In this document: positions 43,030 to 50,842 of the stretch, in pieces
Position numbering within the stretch: the stretch's first letter is position 1
How the letters are laid out: every line of letters starts with the position of its first letter
Assembly (NCBI RefSeq): GCF_018129005.1
Contig: NZ_JAAEDL010000012.1
Coordinates: 62,001-126,000, forward strand
Length of the DNA stretch: 64,000 bases
Reading direction: 5' to 3'
From: Neoroseomonas eburnea
GTDB lineage: Bacteria > Pseudomonadota > Alphaproteobacteria > Acetobacterales > Acetobacteraceae
The notes under the pieces: model-generated
Told to the model about the DNA's origin: nothing
Seen by the model: the letters and a program-made list of their open reading frames with translations, nothing else
The model's database searches: none
Made by a program: the position numbers and the translations under genes

Positions 43030-45954
43030 TCAGGCCACGAGGAACTGTTCGGGCGTCGTCGTCCTGAAGTCGAGCAGGGTGACGGTGCTGCCGTCGTCGA
43101 AGACGAGGACGGTGTCGACCCAGCTGTCGCCGCCCACATGCTCGATGCGCGAGGATTCCAGGCTGAGGCCGCCATCGAGGCGGATCGAATCGATCTTCCG
43201 GAAATCGACGACGATGTCGTTGCCACCGCCAGGACCGAAGACGAAGATGTCCGCGCTCTTGCCGCCGATCAGGACATCGTCGCCCTCGCCGCCCGCGAGG
43301 GTGTCCTCGCTGCCGCCGCCATCCAGCGTGTCGTTGCCGGCGCCACCGCGAAGCGCGTCAGGCGCATCCTCGCCGAAGAGCAGGTCGTCGCCTTCATCGC
43401 CATCCAGCAGGTCGAAGCCGTGGCCGCCGTGCAGCGTGTCCTGGCCTTCACCGCCCTTCAGGCTGTCATTGTCCTTCTCGCCCATCAGCAGGTCGTTGCC
43501 GAGCCCGCCTTGCAGCTGGTCGTGCCAGTTGCCGCCGCGAAGGACATCGTCGTCTGCGCCGCCATCCAGCACGTCGGCACCGATGCCGCCGTCCAGCGTG
43601 TCGTTGCCGGCACCGCCATCCAGCCTGTCGTTGCGCTCGCCGCCGGACATCGTATCGTCGCCGAGGCCGCCCGCGAGGCTGTCCGCCCCGCCGAGGCCGG
43701 CGATGGTGTCATCGCCGTCGCCGCCGGTCAGGCTGTCGGCGCCGCTCGTCCCCTCCAGCAGCTTCGATTCGGTCGCGGCCGCGGTGAAGGTCCAGCTCGT
43801 CTTGTCGGTGATGCCGGCGAAGGCGTTGCCGGTCGTGCCGGCAGCGGTGCCTTCACCCTGCACGACGATGTCGTCGATGGCCCACCACCAGTTGTTGCCG
43901 GCCTCGATCATGCCGAACCGGATGATGACCTCGCTCGCGCCGTCCGGGTTGTCGAGCTGGGCCCTCACCGTCTCGTTCGTCGCGCTGGGCTTGTAGTCGG
44001 CGGAGCTGGAATCGGAGTCGAACGCCAGAACCTCGGTCCAGGTCACGCCGCCGTCGTAGGAGACCTCGATATTGCCCTTCTGGGTCCCTTCGGCGCGCCA
44101 GCTCGAATCGAAGGTGATCGTCGCGGTGCCCGCCTCGACGCCCGCGAGCGAGATGGTCGGCATGGAGATGTAGGCATTGAAGAGGTTCGAGCCGACATCC
44201 GCGCTGCCGTCGTCATACTCGTCAGGATCGGCCACCAGCACCGCGCCCGATGCGTTCGTGAAGCTGCTGCGGCTCTGGTCACCCGCCGTGGTGATCCAGG
44301 AGTTCTTGTCCATCACCGTCCAGCCGAAGAACTCCACGGGACCGCCCGCAGGGGTCGTGGTGTTGTCCTGCGTCCAGCCCGCCGGCGGGGTGCTGCTGAA
44401 GTCGGTGCCATCGCCACCGCCTTCCGTGGGGCTCACGAAGGGCCCGAGCCCGACGCTCTCGAAATCCTCGGTGAACAGCGTGATCAGGTTCGAGGTGTCG
44501 CGCAGGGCGCCGGGATCGACCTGCACATAGTATTCCGCCCCGGCCTCCAGCGTGCCGGCCAGGTCGACCGTGACCGTGTCGCCGTCGATGGTGACGCGCG
44601 GATCGGTGATGGCGACGGTTTCGAACACGCTGTCGTCCGATGCGCGCCGCACCACGATGTCGCCCTCACCCGCGACCACGTCCTCGTCGAAGCGGATGGT
44701 GAGATCGGCGCCGGTCGGAACCGCCTCCGCGTCATCCGCCGGCGTCAGCGCGACGACCTGCGGCGCGGCCAGATCGGCTTCAGTGGTGAAGTTCCAGGTG
44801 GTCTCATCGCTGATGCCGAAGAAGGCGTTGGTGCCGTCCGTGAAGGCGCCCTCGTCGATCTTCACGTAGTAGTCGGTCAGCGCCGCCAGCGTGACGGGCA
44901 GGCCGATCGTGACCGTGTCGCCGCTGACGGTGACCGCGCCCGAGGTCACATCGACGGTGGCGACGACGCTGTCGTCCTCCGCGCGATGGACGGTGATCGT
45001 GCCCGTCCCGATCTGGACCTCCTCGCTGAAGCGGATCGACAGGTCGGTGTCGAGGGTCACGCGCGCCGCGCCGTCCACCGGCGTGAGGATGGCGTCGATG
45101 GTGGGCGGCAGCGGGTCGGCCGCACCTTCGAGCAGCGAACCGCTCTGCAGCCCATCCGCGTTCAGCGTGAAGGAGATGTTCAGGAAGTCGAGGATCGTCG
45201 TGAGCACGGAGGTCGCGGGCACGGCGTCCGAGAAGGTCGCGAGTTCCTCATTGGCGGCGATGAAGGTCCGCCGCTCCATGTCCGTCTGCTCGCCATGCCC
45301 CGATCCGGTCGCCGGGTCGCGGCCGTGATCGGTGGAGACGATGACGAGCCAATCCTCATCCGGGTTGGCCGCCTCGCGGGCCTCGACGGCCGCCAGGATC
45401 TCGGCCAGCTGCGCGGAGACGGTGATGATCGACTGGTTGTAGGCCTCGCCGAAGCCGGAGCTGTGCCCAGCCCCGTCCACGTCGTCGAGCTGCAGGAACA
45501 TGAAATCCGGGGCAACAGTGTCGATCAGGTCCACCGCCTCGTCGGTGACTGCCTGGTCAGACAGGCCGCTCATCGCATAGTCGATGATGCCGGCGTCCAC
45601 ATCGGCCGAGAAATGCCCGGTGTTGATGTCGTCCCAATGGACGATCGAGGCGATCGTCGCGTCGGGAAGCGCACCGTCGATGATCTCGAAGATGCTGTCG
45701 ACCTCGGCGTCGATCGCCTGGCCGTTGTTGCTGGTGACGCCGTGCTGTTCGGCCCAGACGCCCGTCAGCAGTGTGGACCAGCCGGGGCCGCTGACCGTTG
45801 GCTGTTCCGTGGAGGTCCCTTCGGCCCCGCCGGTGTAGCTCTCGACGATATCGAGGCTGTTGAGTGCTTCCGCTTCGCCCTGCAGGCCGAGCAGCAGGAA
45901 TTGTTCCAGCTGCAGGCCGTCGATCCCGACGAATACGACGTGCTGTTCTGACAT
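43030..45954 (-). CDS. RTX protein with an N-terminal NPP-type phosphodiesterase domain
   Basis: The protein has 974 residues. Residues 1-275 form an alkaline-phosphatase-superfamily (nucleotide pyrophosphatase/phosphodiesterase) domain with a complete metal site: D12, nucleophile S55 in PTVSGPG, D160 and H164 in DGAGH, D209 and H210 in TDHG, and H220. Two SbsA-type Ig-like (Big_5) domains follow (about 285-392 and 398-727); the second is interrupted by a roughly 210-residue jelly-roll-like domain (about 495-705). Residues 733-905 are calcium-binding RTX nonapeptide repeats (GGxGxDxLx). There is no N-terminal signal peptide, so type I secretion through the C-terminus is expected, but no T1SS gene is nearby. 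AGAGGA precedes the ATG. Product role: an extracellular calcium-dependent phosphodiesterase or phosphatase, inferred. Confidence 0.88.
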   Translation of the reverse strand: MSEQHVVFVGIDGLQLEQFLLLGLQGEAEALNSLDIVESYTGGAEGTSTEQPTVSGPGWSTLLTGVWAEQHGVTSNNGQAIDAEVDSIFEIIDGALPDATIASIVHWDDINTGHFSADVDAGIIDYAMSGLSDQAVTDEAVDLIDTVAPDFMFLQLDDVDGAGHSSGFGEAYNQSIITVSAQLAEILAAVEAREAANPDEDWLVIVSTDHGRDPATGSGHGEQTDMERRTFIAANEELATFSDAVPATSVLTTILDFLNISFTLNADGLQSGSLLEGAADPLPPTIDAILTPVDGAARVTLDTDLSIRFSEEVQIGTGTITVHRAEDDSVVATVDVTSGAVTVSGDTVTIGLPVTLAALTDYYVKIDEGAFTDGTNAFFGISDETTWNFTTEADLAAPQVVALTPADDAEAVPTGADLTIRFDEDVVAGEGDIVVRRASDDSVFETVAITDPRVTIDGDTVTVDLAGTLEAGAEYYVQVDPGALRDTSNLITLFTEDFESVGLGPFVSPTEGGGDGTDFSSTPPAGWTQDNTTTPAGGPVEFFGWTVMDKNSWITTAGDQSRSSFTNASGAVLVADPDEYDDGSADVGSNLFNAYISMPTISLAGVEAGTATITFDSSWRAEGTQKGNIEVSYDGGVTWTEVLAFDSDSSSADYKPSATNETVRAQLDNPDGASEVIIRFGMIEAGNNWWWAIDDIVVQGEGTAAGTTGNAFAGITDKTSWTFTAAATESKLLEGTSGADSLTGGDGDDTIAGLGGADSLAGGLGDDTMSGGERNDRLDGGAGNDTLDGGIGADVLDGGADDDVLRGGNWHDQLQGGLGNDLLMGEKDNDSLKGGEGQDTLHGGHGFDLLDGDEGDDLLFGEDAPDALRGGAGNDTLDGGGSEDTLAGGEGDDVLIGGKSADIFVFGPGGGNDIVVDFRKIDSIRLDGGLSLESSRIEHVGGDSWVDTVLVFDDGSTVTLLDFRTTTPEQFLVA

Positions 45955-46290
45955 TCGAAATCCTCTTGATTCGCGAACGATCGCCGCAGTTCGGGCAATC
46001 AGGCCGAGCAGTAGCAGCGATACATGTCATGGCATTGAATTCGACGTGACAGTTTCCCTCCTGCGGTGAAAGGTCCGCCGGCTGCTGCATCCCGGGCCCC
46101 GCGATGCCGTGCGGCATGCTTCGCAGCCGGACGTGTCGTGGACGATGGGCGTGTTTCCGGTCGCGCACTTGCTCGACTGGGGGACGGACCGGCAGCAGCC
46201 AGGGAGAACGACGCCTGACCGCGGTCGACGCCTGGTGCGCGGCCAGTGCGTCCGGGGCCACGCGCCAGCCTACGTCGGCATCATACGAGC
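45955..46290. other. Intergenic region upstream of the RTX gene
   Basis: The gap between the RTX start and the glycosyltransferase terminator should carry the RTX gene promoter; AGAGGA at 45961-45966 (minus strand) is its ribosome site. I saw no clear operator or small gene. Plus-strand open frames here run on into antisense of the glycosyltransferase gene and are not supported. Confidence 0.4.
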
Positions 46291-46313
46291 GGCACGAGTT
46301 CCTGACTCGTGCC
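46291..46313 (-). terminator. Hairpin downstream of the leftward glycosyltransferase operon
   Basis: GGCACGAGT (46291-46299) pairs perfectly with ACTCGTGCC (46305-46313) across a 5-base loop. It lies about 140 bases past the stop of the glycosyltransferase gene on the leftward transcript. Distance makes the terminator role less sure. Confidence 0.45.
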
Positions 46314-46449
46314 GAGGCCGCGAACGCGGCTCGCCGGTGGTCCGGCGAAGCCAGGCAAGCCGGAGGTTTGCGCCCGGCGTCTGAGGGCAGGAGAAGCCGG
46401 ATACCATCGGTCGCGAATCGCGGCCCTTGGTATCAGGCCAGGCCTGCGA

Positions 46450-48987
46450 TCACCTCAGGAAGCTCCGCGCGTAGAAATCCTCGTCCCATGCCGGCAAATG
46501 CCCGGTCGGAAGCCAACGCGGCGCGGTACGCATCCTGTCCCGCACCAGGGTTTCGAACCACGTCACGACGGACCGTGGATCGGCCTGCTCGGGGGGCATC
46601 AGCCAGGTGGAAGGCCGCCCCTCGACGCGCTCGGGGATCGCGCCGACTCCGGTCGCGAGGATCGGCAGGCCGAGCAGCATGCAGTCGGACAAGGCGAAGC
46701 TGTGGGTCTCGGGCGCGCGAAACGGCAACCAGGCCAGATGCGGCCGGAGCTCGCAGACGAGCGGATTCAGCATCTCCTCCGCAAAGCCTCCGAGGAGGCG
46801 GATCGTGCCGCTGCTCTGCAGCGACACGGGCAGGCGCGCGAGGTCTTCGCCGAGGCAGAGCAGCTGCAGCTTCAGGCCCCGCGCCTCGGCCAGCCGGGCG
46901 ACCGCCGCGATGTCCTCGATGCCCTTGTGCGGGGCGAGACGACCGAGGCACAGCACGCGCAACGCCTCGCCGTCGGCGAGGTCCGGCGCCTGGATGGCGA
47001 AGTTGCGCGGATTGCCCGGCTCCGGCAGCTGGGCCGCGATGATCGGCAGCCCTCCCGACAGCCGCCCGGCACGCCAGGCGAGGTCGCGGCTGCAGGCGAT
47101 GCGCCGGTCCGCCTTGCGCAGGAGCAGGCGCGGCGGACCGCGGCGCCGCGCCGGATGGTCCGGGTCCTCCAATGCCGCGTCACCGACGAACCGGCCGTCC
47201 TCATCCGTCAGATGCGCGCCGTTCGCCACGAGGTGGTAGTCGAGGAGGGTGACGTCGAAGGGCACCGCCATGGCATCGAGGAAATCCTCGATCCAGCGGT
47301 CGAAGCCGATCGTGTGCAGCACGTGGACGCGCTCCACTCCGAGGGCGCGCAAGGCCATGACCGGCGCGTCGAGGCCTTCCGACGCGACGTCCCATTCCAG
47401 TTCCGCGATGTCCGGCGCCTGCGAGCCGAGCCGGAACAGCCGCTCGTCCACGCCCCAGCCGTAGAGGAGGTTCACCCTCTCACCGAGCCAGCGCCCGAGC
47501 GTCTCGACATACCGCAGGGTTCCTCCGCCCCAGTCGTGCAGCAGCATCAGGATCGTGGGGCGTCGCGGATCGGGCATCCTTGCCAGCACGGGCCGATCAG
47601 CGATGTGCATGCGAAGCGGGGCAGGCACCGGGGGGCGCGGAATCGACCGGGGCAGGGCAGGCGCCGGCGGAACGTCGGATGGCCCGATGGTCCGGCCAAG
47701 GCGCGCCAAGACCGCGGCGGTGGCGGCAGCATTCGCGGCAGGCCCGGCATATGCCGCCTTCAGCGCATCCCGGTCGAAGACCGCGGCGCACAGGCCGGGC
47801 CCGGGCGGAGCGATCCAGGCTTCCGACGCGCCCGCTGCGACGGCGCGCAGGCCTTCCACGAGTTCTGCGCCGGGCGGCAGTCCCTGTGCGTCGAGGATGA
47901 CCGACAGCCTTTCCTCGCCGCTGCCGAGCGCGGCTTCCAGCAGCAGCGCCGCGCTCGGATGCTCCCCGGTCCGGACGACCGTGGCAGTCGCTGCCGTTCC
48001 TGGGCATTCGACGGACAGGGCGGGAGCACTGTAGTGCCGCTCATCCGTGACCGTGACGCGTCCCGGCCGAAGACCAGCGTCCAGGACAAGCCGCATCGCG
48101 CGGGCGACATCGTCGGGCCCGGCCGGCCGGCGCACCACCAGGTCGGCGCCGAAGGCGCCCATCGCGGAACGCAGGCGCGCCTCCAGGAAGCGCCGCGCGC
48201 CGTGATATGGTGCGTGCCGCAGCGTGGCGCCGGCCCTGCGAAGCCGCCTCAGCCGATCGGCCGGCGTACCGCCGAGACTCTCCAGATGTTCGAGCAGCGA
48301 CACCCAGAGCAGGCTCGCTTCCTCGATATGCCGCGCCATGCGGGAGCCCTGGCCGCCGTGCTGGCGTTGCCGCACCAGCGCCCCGGGAACCGGCAGGAAG
48401 GGATGGCGCAGCGCGAGGCGATGCCACAGCGCATAGTCCTGCGTTGTGGGCAGCCCGGGGTCGAAGCCGCCGGCTTCCTCCAAACTGCGGCGGGGAACGA
48501 TCATGGTGCAGCCGTTGAGCCGTCCCTCGAGGACCGCCCAGATTCCGTTGCCGACTTCCCCGTCATCCGCGAAGCCGTCGGTATGCCTGGCGCGCCCGAG
48601 AAAGCGGCCGGCCCGGTCGATCTGATCGGCATCGCCGAAGGAGACCATCGGAACGGGGCGCGCCATCAGTGCCGTGACGTGCCGAGCGATGCGTTCGGGA
48701 TGGTAGAGGTCGTCATGGCTGAGCCAGGCGAACCAGTCCCCGCGCATGGCGGCGATGCCGGTGTTGAGCGCGGCGGCGACACCGCCGTTCGGCTGCGCGA
48801 TCAGCCGCACGGAATCGCCGAAGAGCGCAACGGCGCGCTGCGTCGCGCCGCCGTCATCCGACCCGTCGTCGACGACGATGACCTCCGTCTCCGGCCAGGA
48901 CTGCGCGAGCGCGCTCTCGACTGCCTCGGCGACGAAATCGGCACCGTTGAAGACCGGGATGACAATCGAGACCAGTTCACGGGTCAC
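46450..48987 (-). CDS. Two-domain glycosyltransferase (GT2 + GT4)
   Basis: This 845-residue protein fuses two transferases. Residues 1-240 are a GT-A family 2 domain with VSIVIPVFNGADF, VVDDGS (38-43) and the metal-binding SHDD (D92-D93). A middle segment (about 245-480) is poorly conserved. Residues about 485-845 are a GT-B family 4-like domain with LGRLAPHKGIEDIAAVARL and the sugar-nucleotide region CMLLGLPILATGVGAIPERV. It probably adds two successive sugars to a surface polysaccharide at the cytoplasmic face of the inner membrane. It is last in a leftward operon, its ATG overlapping the stop of the preceding GT gene. A hairpin lies downstream at 46291-46313. Confidence 0.87.
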   Translation of the reverse strand: MTRELVSIVIPVFNGADFVAEAVESALAQSWPETEVIVVDDGSDDGGATQRAVALFGDSVRLIAQPNGGVAAALNTGIAAMRGDWFAWLSHDDLYHPERIARHVTALMARPVPMVSFGDADQIDRAGRFLGRARHTDGFADDGEVGNGIWAVLEGRLNGCTMIVPRRSLEEAGGFDPGLPTTQDYALWHRLALRHPFLPVPGALVRQRQHGGQGSRMARHIEEASLLWVSLLEHLESLGGTPADRLRRLRRAGATLRHAPYHGARRFLEARLRSAMGAFGADLVVRRPAGPDDVARAMRLVLDAGLRPGRVTVTDERHYSAPALSVECPGTAATATVVRTGEHPSAALLLEAALGSGEERLSVILDAQGLPPGAELVEGLRAVAAGASEAWIAPPGPGLCAAVFDRDALKAAYAGPAANAAATAAVLARLGRTIGPSDVPPAPALPRSIPRPPVPAPLRMHIADRPVLARMPDPRRPTILMLLHDWGGGTLRYVETLGRWLGERVNLLYGWGVDERLFRLGSQAPDIAELEWDVASEGLDAPVMALRALGVERVHVLHTIGFDRWIEDFLDAMAVPFDVTLLDYHLVANGAHLTDEDGRFVGDAALEDPDHPARRRGPPRLLLRKADRRIACSRDLAWRAGRLSGGLPIIAAQLPEPGNPRNFAIQAPDLADGEALRVLCLGRLAPHKGIEDIAAVARLAEARGLKLQLLCLGEDLARLPVSLQSSGTIRLLGGFAEEMLNPLVCELRPHLAWLPFRAPETHSFALSDCMLLGLPILATGVGAIPERVEGRPSTWLMPPEQADPRSVVTWFETLVRDRMRTAPRWLPTGHLPAWDEDFYARSFLR

Positions 48988-50195
48988 GCGGCGCTCCTCC
49001 CCGGCGCGGCGGCGATCACCTCGCGATAGGCGGCCTTCGCCCTGCCGCCATTGGCGCCGATGTCCCAGCGGGCCTCGACGGTGGCGCGGTTGCGCGGCGC
49101 TGCGGCATCAACCAGGGCATCCTCCGCCGCTGCGCGGGCGATCGCCTTGGCCAGGCCGGCGACATCGTGGGGCGAGACGACAAAGCCATCCCGTTCCGCT
49201 TCCAGCCATTCGAGCGCGCAGCAACTCTCAGAGACGATCGGGAAGGCGCCAAGGGCCATGGCTTCCAGCAGCGTCGTGCCGATTCCGTCGGAGATGCCGC
49301 AGGAAACCATCATGCGCGCCGCGCCCATCCGGGCCAGCGCCGCCGCGTGATTGGGCATCCAGGGTTCCGCGCCGATGTCGAGGCCGTCCGCCGCGGCGAT
49401 CCTCGCCGCCATGTCGCGCACGACGGGGGAGGCGAGCAGGACACGGATGCGGTGACGCCGCAGGGCGGGCGCCGCGAGATGGATCGCCGACAGTGCGTGC
49501 AGCGCGCGCCCCGCCCAGCCGTGATAGCCCTTCACCAGGATGAGCCGCCGCCCTGAGGGGGGCGCGAGCGCCTCCAGCCGCGGCAGAATGGTGACATCCA
49601 CGCCGCCCGAGGCCGGTTGCGCCGGCAGGATGCGGCCGTCGAAGCCCAGGCCGCGCAACAGCGGCACGTCGCGCTCGCACTCGTTCAGCGCCGCGTCGAT
49701 GCGGGCGGCGATGGCCTCCAGCACGAGGCGGTGTTCGGCCAGGCGATGATAGAGAAAGATGTCGCTCCCCCAGTTGGAGAGCAGCCATGGCGGGGCATCT
49801 CCGTCGAGGCGTGCATGGGCGACGAGGCAGGCATAGCCTGCAAGCTGGATCTCCATGGAATGGAGCAGAAGCGGCCGCAGGACGCGCACGGCGCGGGCCA
49901 CGGTGGCCCCACGCACGATCGCGTCGCGATCAAGGAAGCCGATCGGCGCCGGCAGATCGTCGGCCGCGAACTCCGGACCTTCGGGTTGGGCGGCCCAGAC
50001 CCCGATCGCATCGCGCGGCATGACGAGAAGGTCTGACAGCGCGCGGACCGGCCAGGTCCTGCCGAGTTCCGGGGCGAGTTCCGCCTTGGTAGCGGGGATC
50101 AACACCAGCGGCCATTCGCCATGGACCATCCGCATCCAGCGCGCCGTGTGCACGCTGTCGGGCAGCGCCACGACGAGGATTGGACGCCCACTCAT
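48984..50195 (-). CDS. GT4-like glycosyltransferase
   Basis: This 403-residue GT-B protein has an N-terminal Rossmann half with WGSDIFLYH and a C-terminal half with LILVKGYHGWAGRALHALSA, EPWMPNHAAALARMGAARMM and the donor-binding SDGIGTTLLEAMALGAFPIVSE, where E in TLLEAM is the family-4 nucleotide-sugar Glu. It should transfer a sugar to a lipid-linked acceptor. It overlaps the genes on both sides by 4 bases (ATGA). Confidence 0.85.
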   Translation of the reverse strand: MSGRPILVVALPDSVHTARWMRMVHGEWPLVLIPATKAELAPELGRTWPVRALSDLLVMPRDAIGVWAAQPEGPEFAADDLPAPIGFLDRDAIVRGATVARAVRVLRPLLLHSMEIQLAGYACLVAHARLDGDAPPWLLSNWGSDIFLYHRLAEHRLVLEAIAARIDAALNECERDVPLLRGLGFDGRILPAQPASGGVDVTILPRLEALAPPSGRRLILVKGYHGWAGRALHALSAIHLAAPALRRHRIRVLLASPVVRDMAARIAAADGLDIGAEPWMPNHAAALARMGAARMMVSCGISDGIGTTLLEAMALGAFPIVSESCCALEWLEAERDGFVVSPHDVAGLAKAIARAAAEDALVDAAAPRNRATVEARWDIGANGGRAKAAYREVIAAAPGRSAA

Positions 50196-50653
50196 GCAAG
50201 AGGCTGCCGGGGCGGGAGATGCCGCAGCATGCGTTCTGCCAGAAAGCCCGGATCATGCGCAGCACGCGCGAGCAGCAGCGTGCCGGGCGGGGCGTCGTCG
50301 GATGGGAACTGCAGCGGCACAAGCACCGGCACCCCGGCGGCAGCGGCCTGCGCTAGCGGCAGGTGATCCGCCCCGGCGACGGCGATCGCGACGAACAGCG
50401 CCGCGCCCGGCAAGACGTCTTCCGGCGCCCGCAACGTCGCGCGGACATTCAGCCCGGTTTCCCAGCGCAGCGATTCGATGGCAGCGCGCATCGGCGGCTC
50501 CTCCGCATTCATCACTTCGACACACGTGCCGCGCATATGTGGGGCCGCCAGATGCAAGGCGGAGAGAAGCAGCAGACCGCGTCCGCGATCGCTGTCCTCC
50601 CCGTCGACCACCAGGCGCGGTGCCGACCCGGCGCCGGAACCCATCCTTGCCAT
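50192..50653 (-). CDS. Truncated GT4-like protein resembling the C-terminal half of its neighbour
   Basis: From the ATG at 50653, which has GAAGGGGG before it, the protein is 153 residues; a longer frame begins at 50692. It matches only the C-terminal half of the GT encoded next to it: LLLLSALHLAAPHMRG parallels LHALSAIHLAAPALRR, and LPLAQAAAAGVPVLVPLQFP parallels TLLEAMALGAFPIVSES. The catalytic Glu of that segment is lacking and the N-terminal acceptor domain is absent, so it is unlikely to transfer sugars itself. It may be a relic or a regulatory or structural partner. First gene of the leftward operon. Confidence 0.65.
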   Translation of the reverse strand: MARMGSGAGSAPRLVVDGEDSDRGRGLLLLSALHLAAPHMRGTCVEVMNAEEPPMRAAIESLRWETGLNVRATLRAPEDVLPGAALFVAIAVAGADHLPLAQAAAAGVPVLVPLQFPSDDAPPGTLLLARAAHDPGFLAERMLRHLPPRQPLA

Positions 50654-50842
50654 CGCGCCCCCTTCTGCTTGATGAAGCCTCGTATGATCCATCCCATGTA
50701 TCGCTCAATAGTTGAATTTTCATTAGTCATGTTGCTTACGAGTTGTATTCCCGGCAAGGTCGAGGCCCCCGACTCGGGGCAATGAGGGCAGCAGACAAGG
50801 GATGATTGGTCCAGCGACGACAAGACATCGGACGGCCGCGCC
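50654..50842. promoter_or_regulatory. Divergent promoter region of the polysaccharide locus
   Basis: The gap between the two divergent polysaccharide operons is unusually AT-rich for this genome between about 50690 and 50755 and so probably contains both promoters. GCCCC (50765-50769) and GGGGC (50776-50780) form a short dyad on the right side. I could not assign -35/-10 boxes with confidence. Confidence 0.45.

Noticed and set aside
43300..43760. Regularly spaced DNA repeats resembling a CRISPR array
   Set aside because: The repeats are in frame with the coding strand and translate to GGxGxDxLx RTX nonapeptides; spacing is too short and irregular for CRISPR spacers.
42784..45951. A 1055-codon plus-strand open frame opposite the RTX gene
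   Set aside because: It mirrors the repeated GC-rich codons of the RTX gene, has low-complexity translated content, no ribosome site and no family match. The minus-strand protein has clear domains and motifs.
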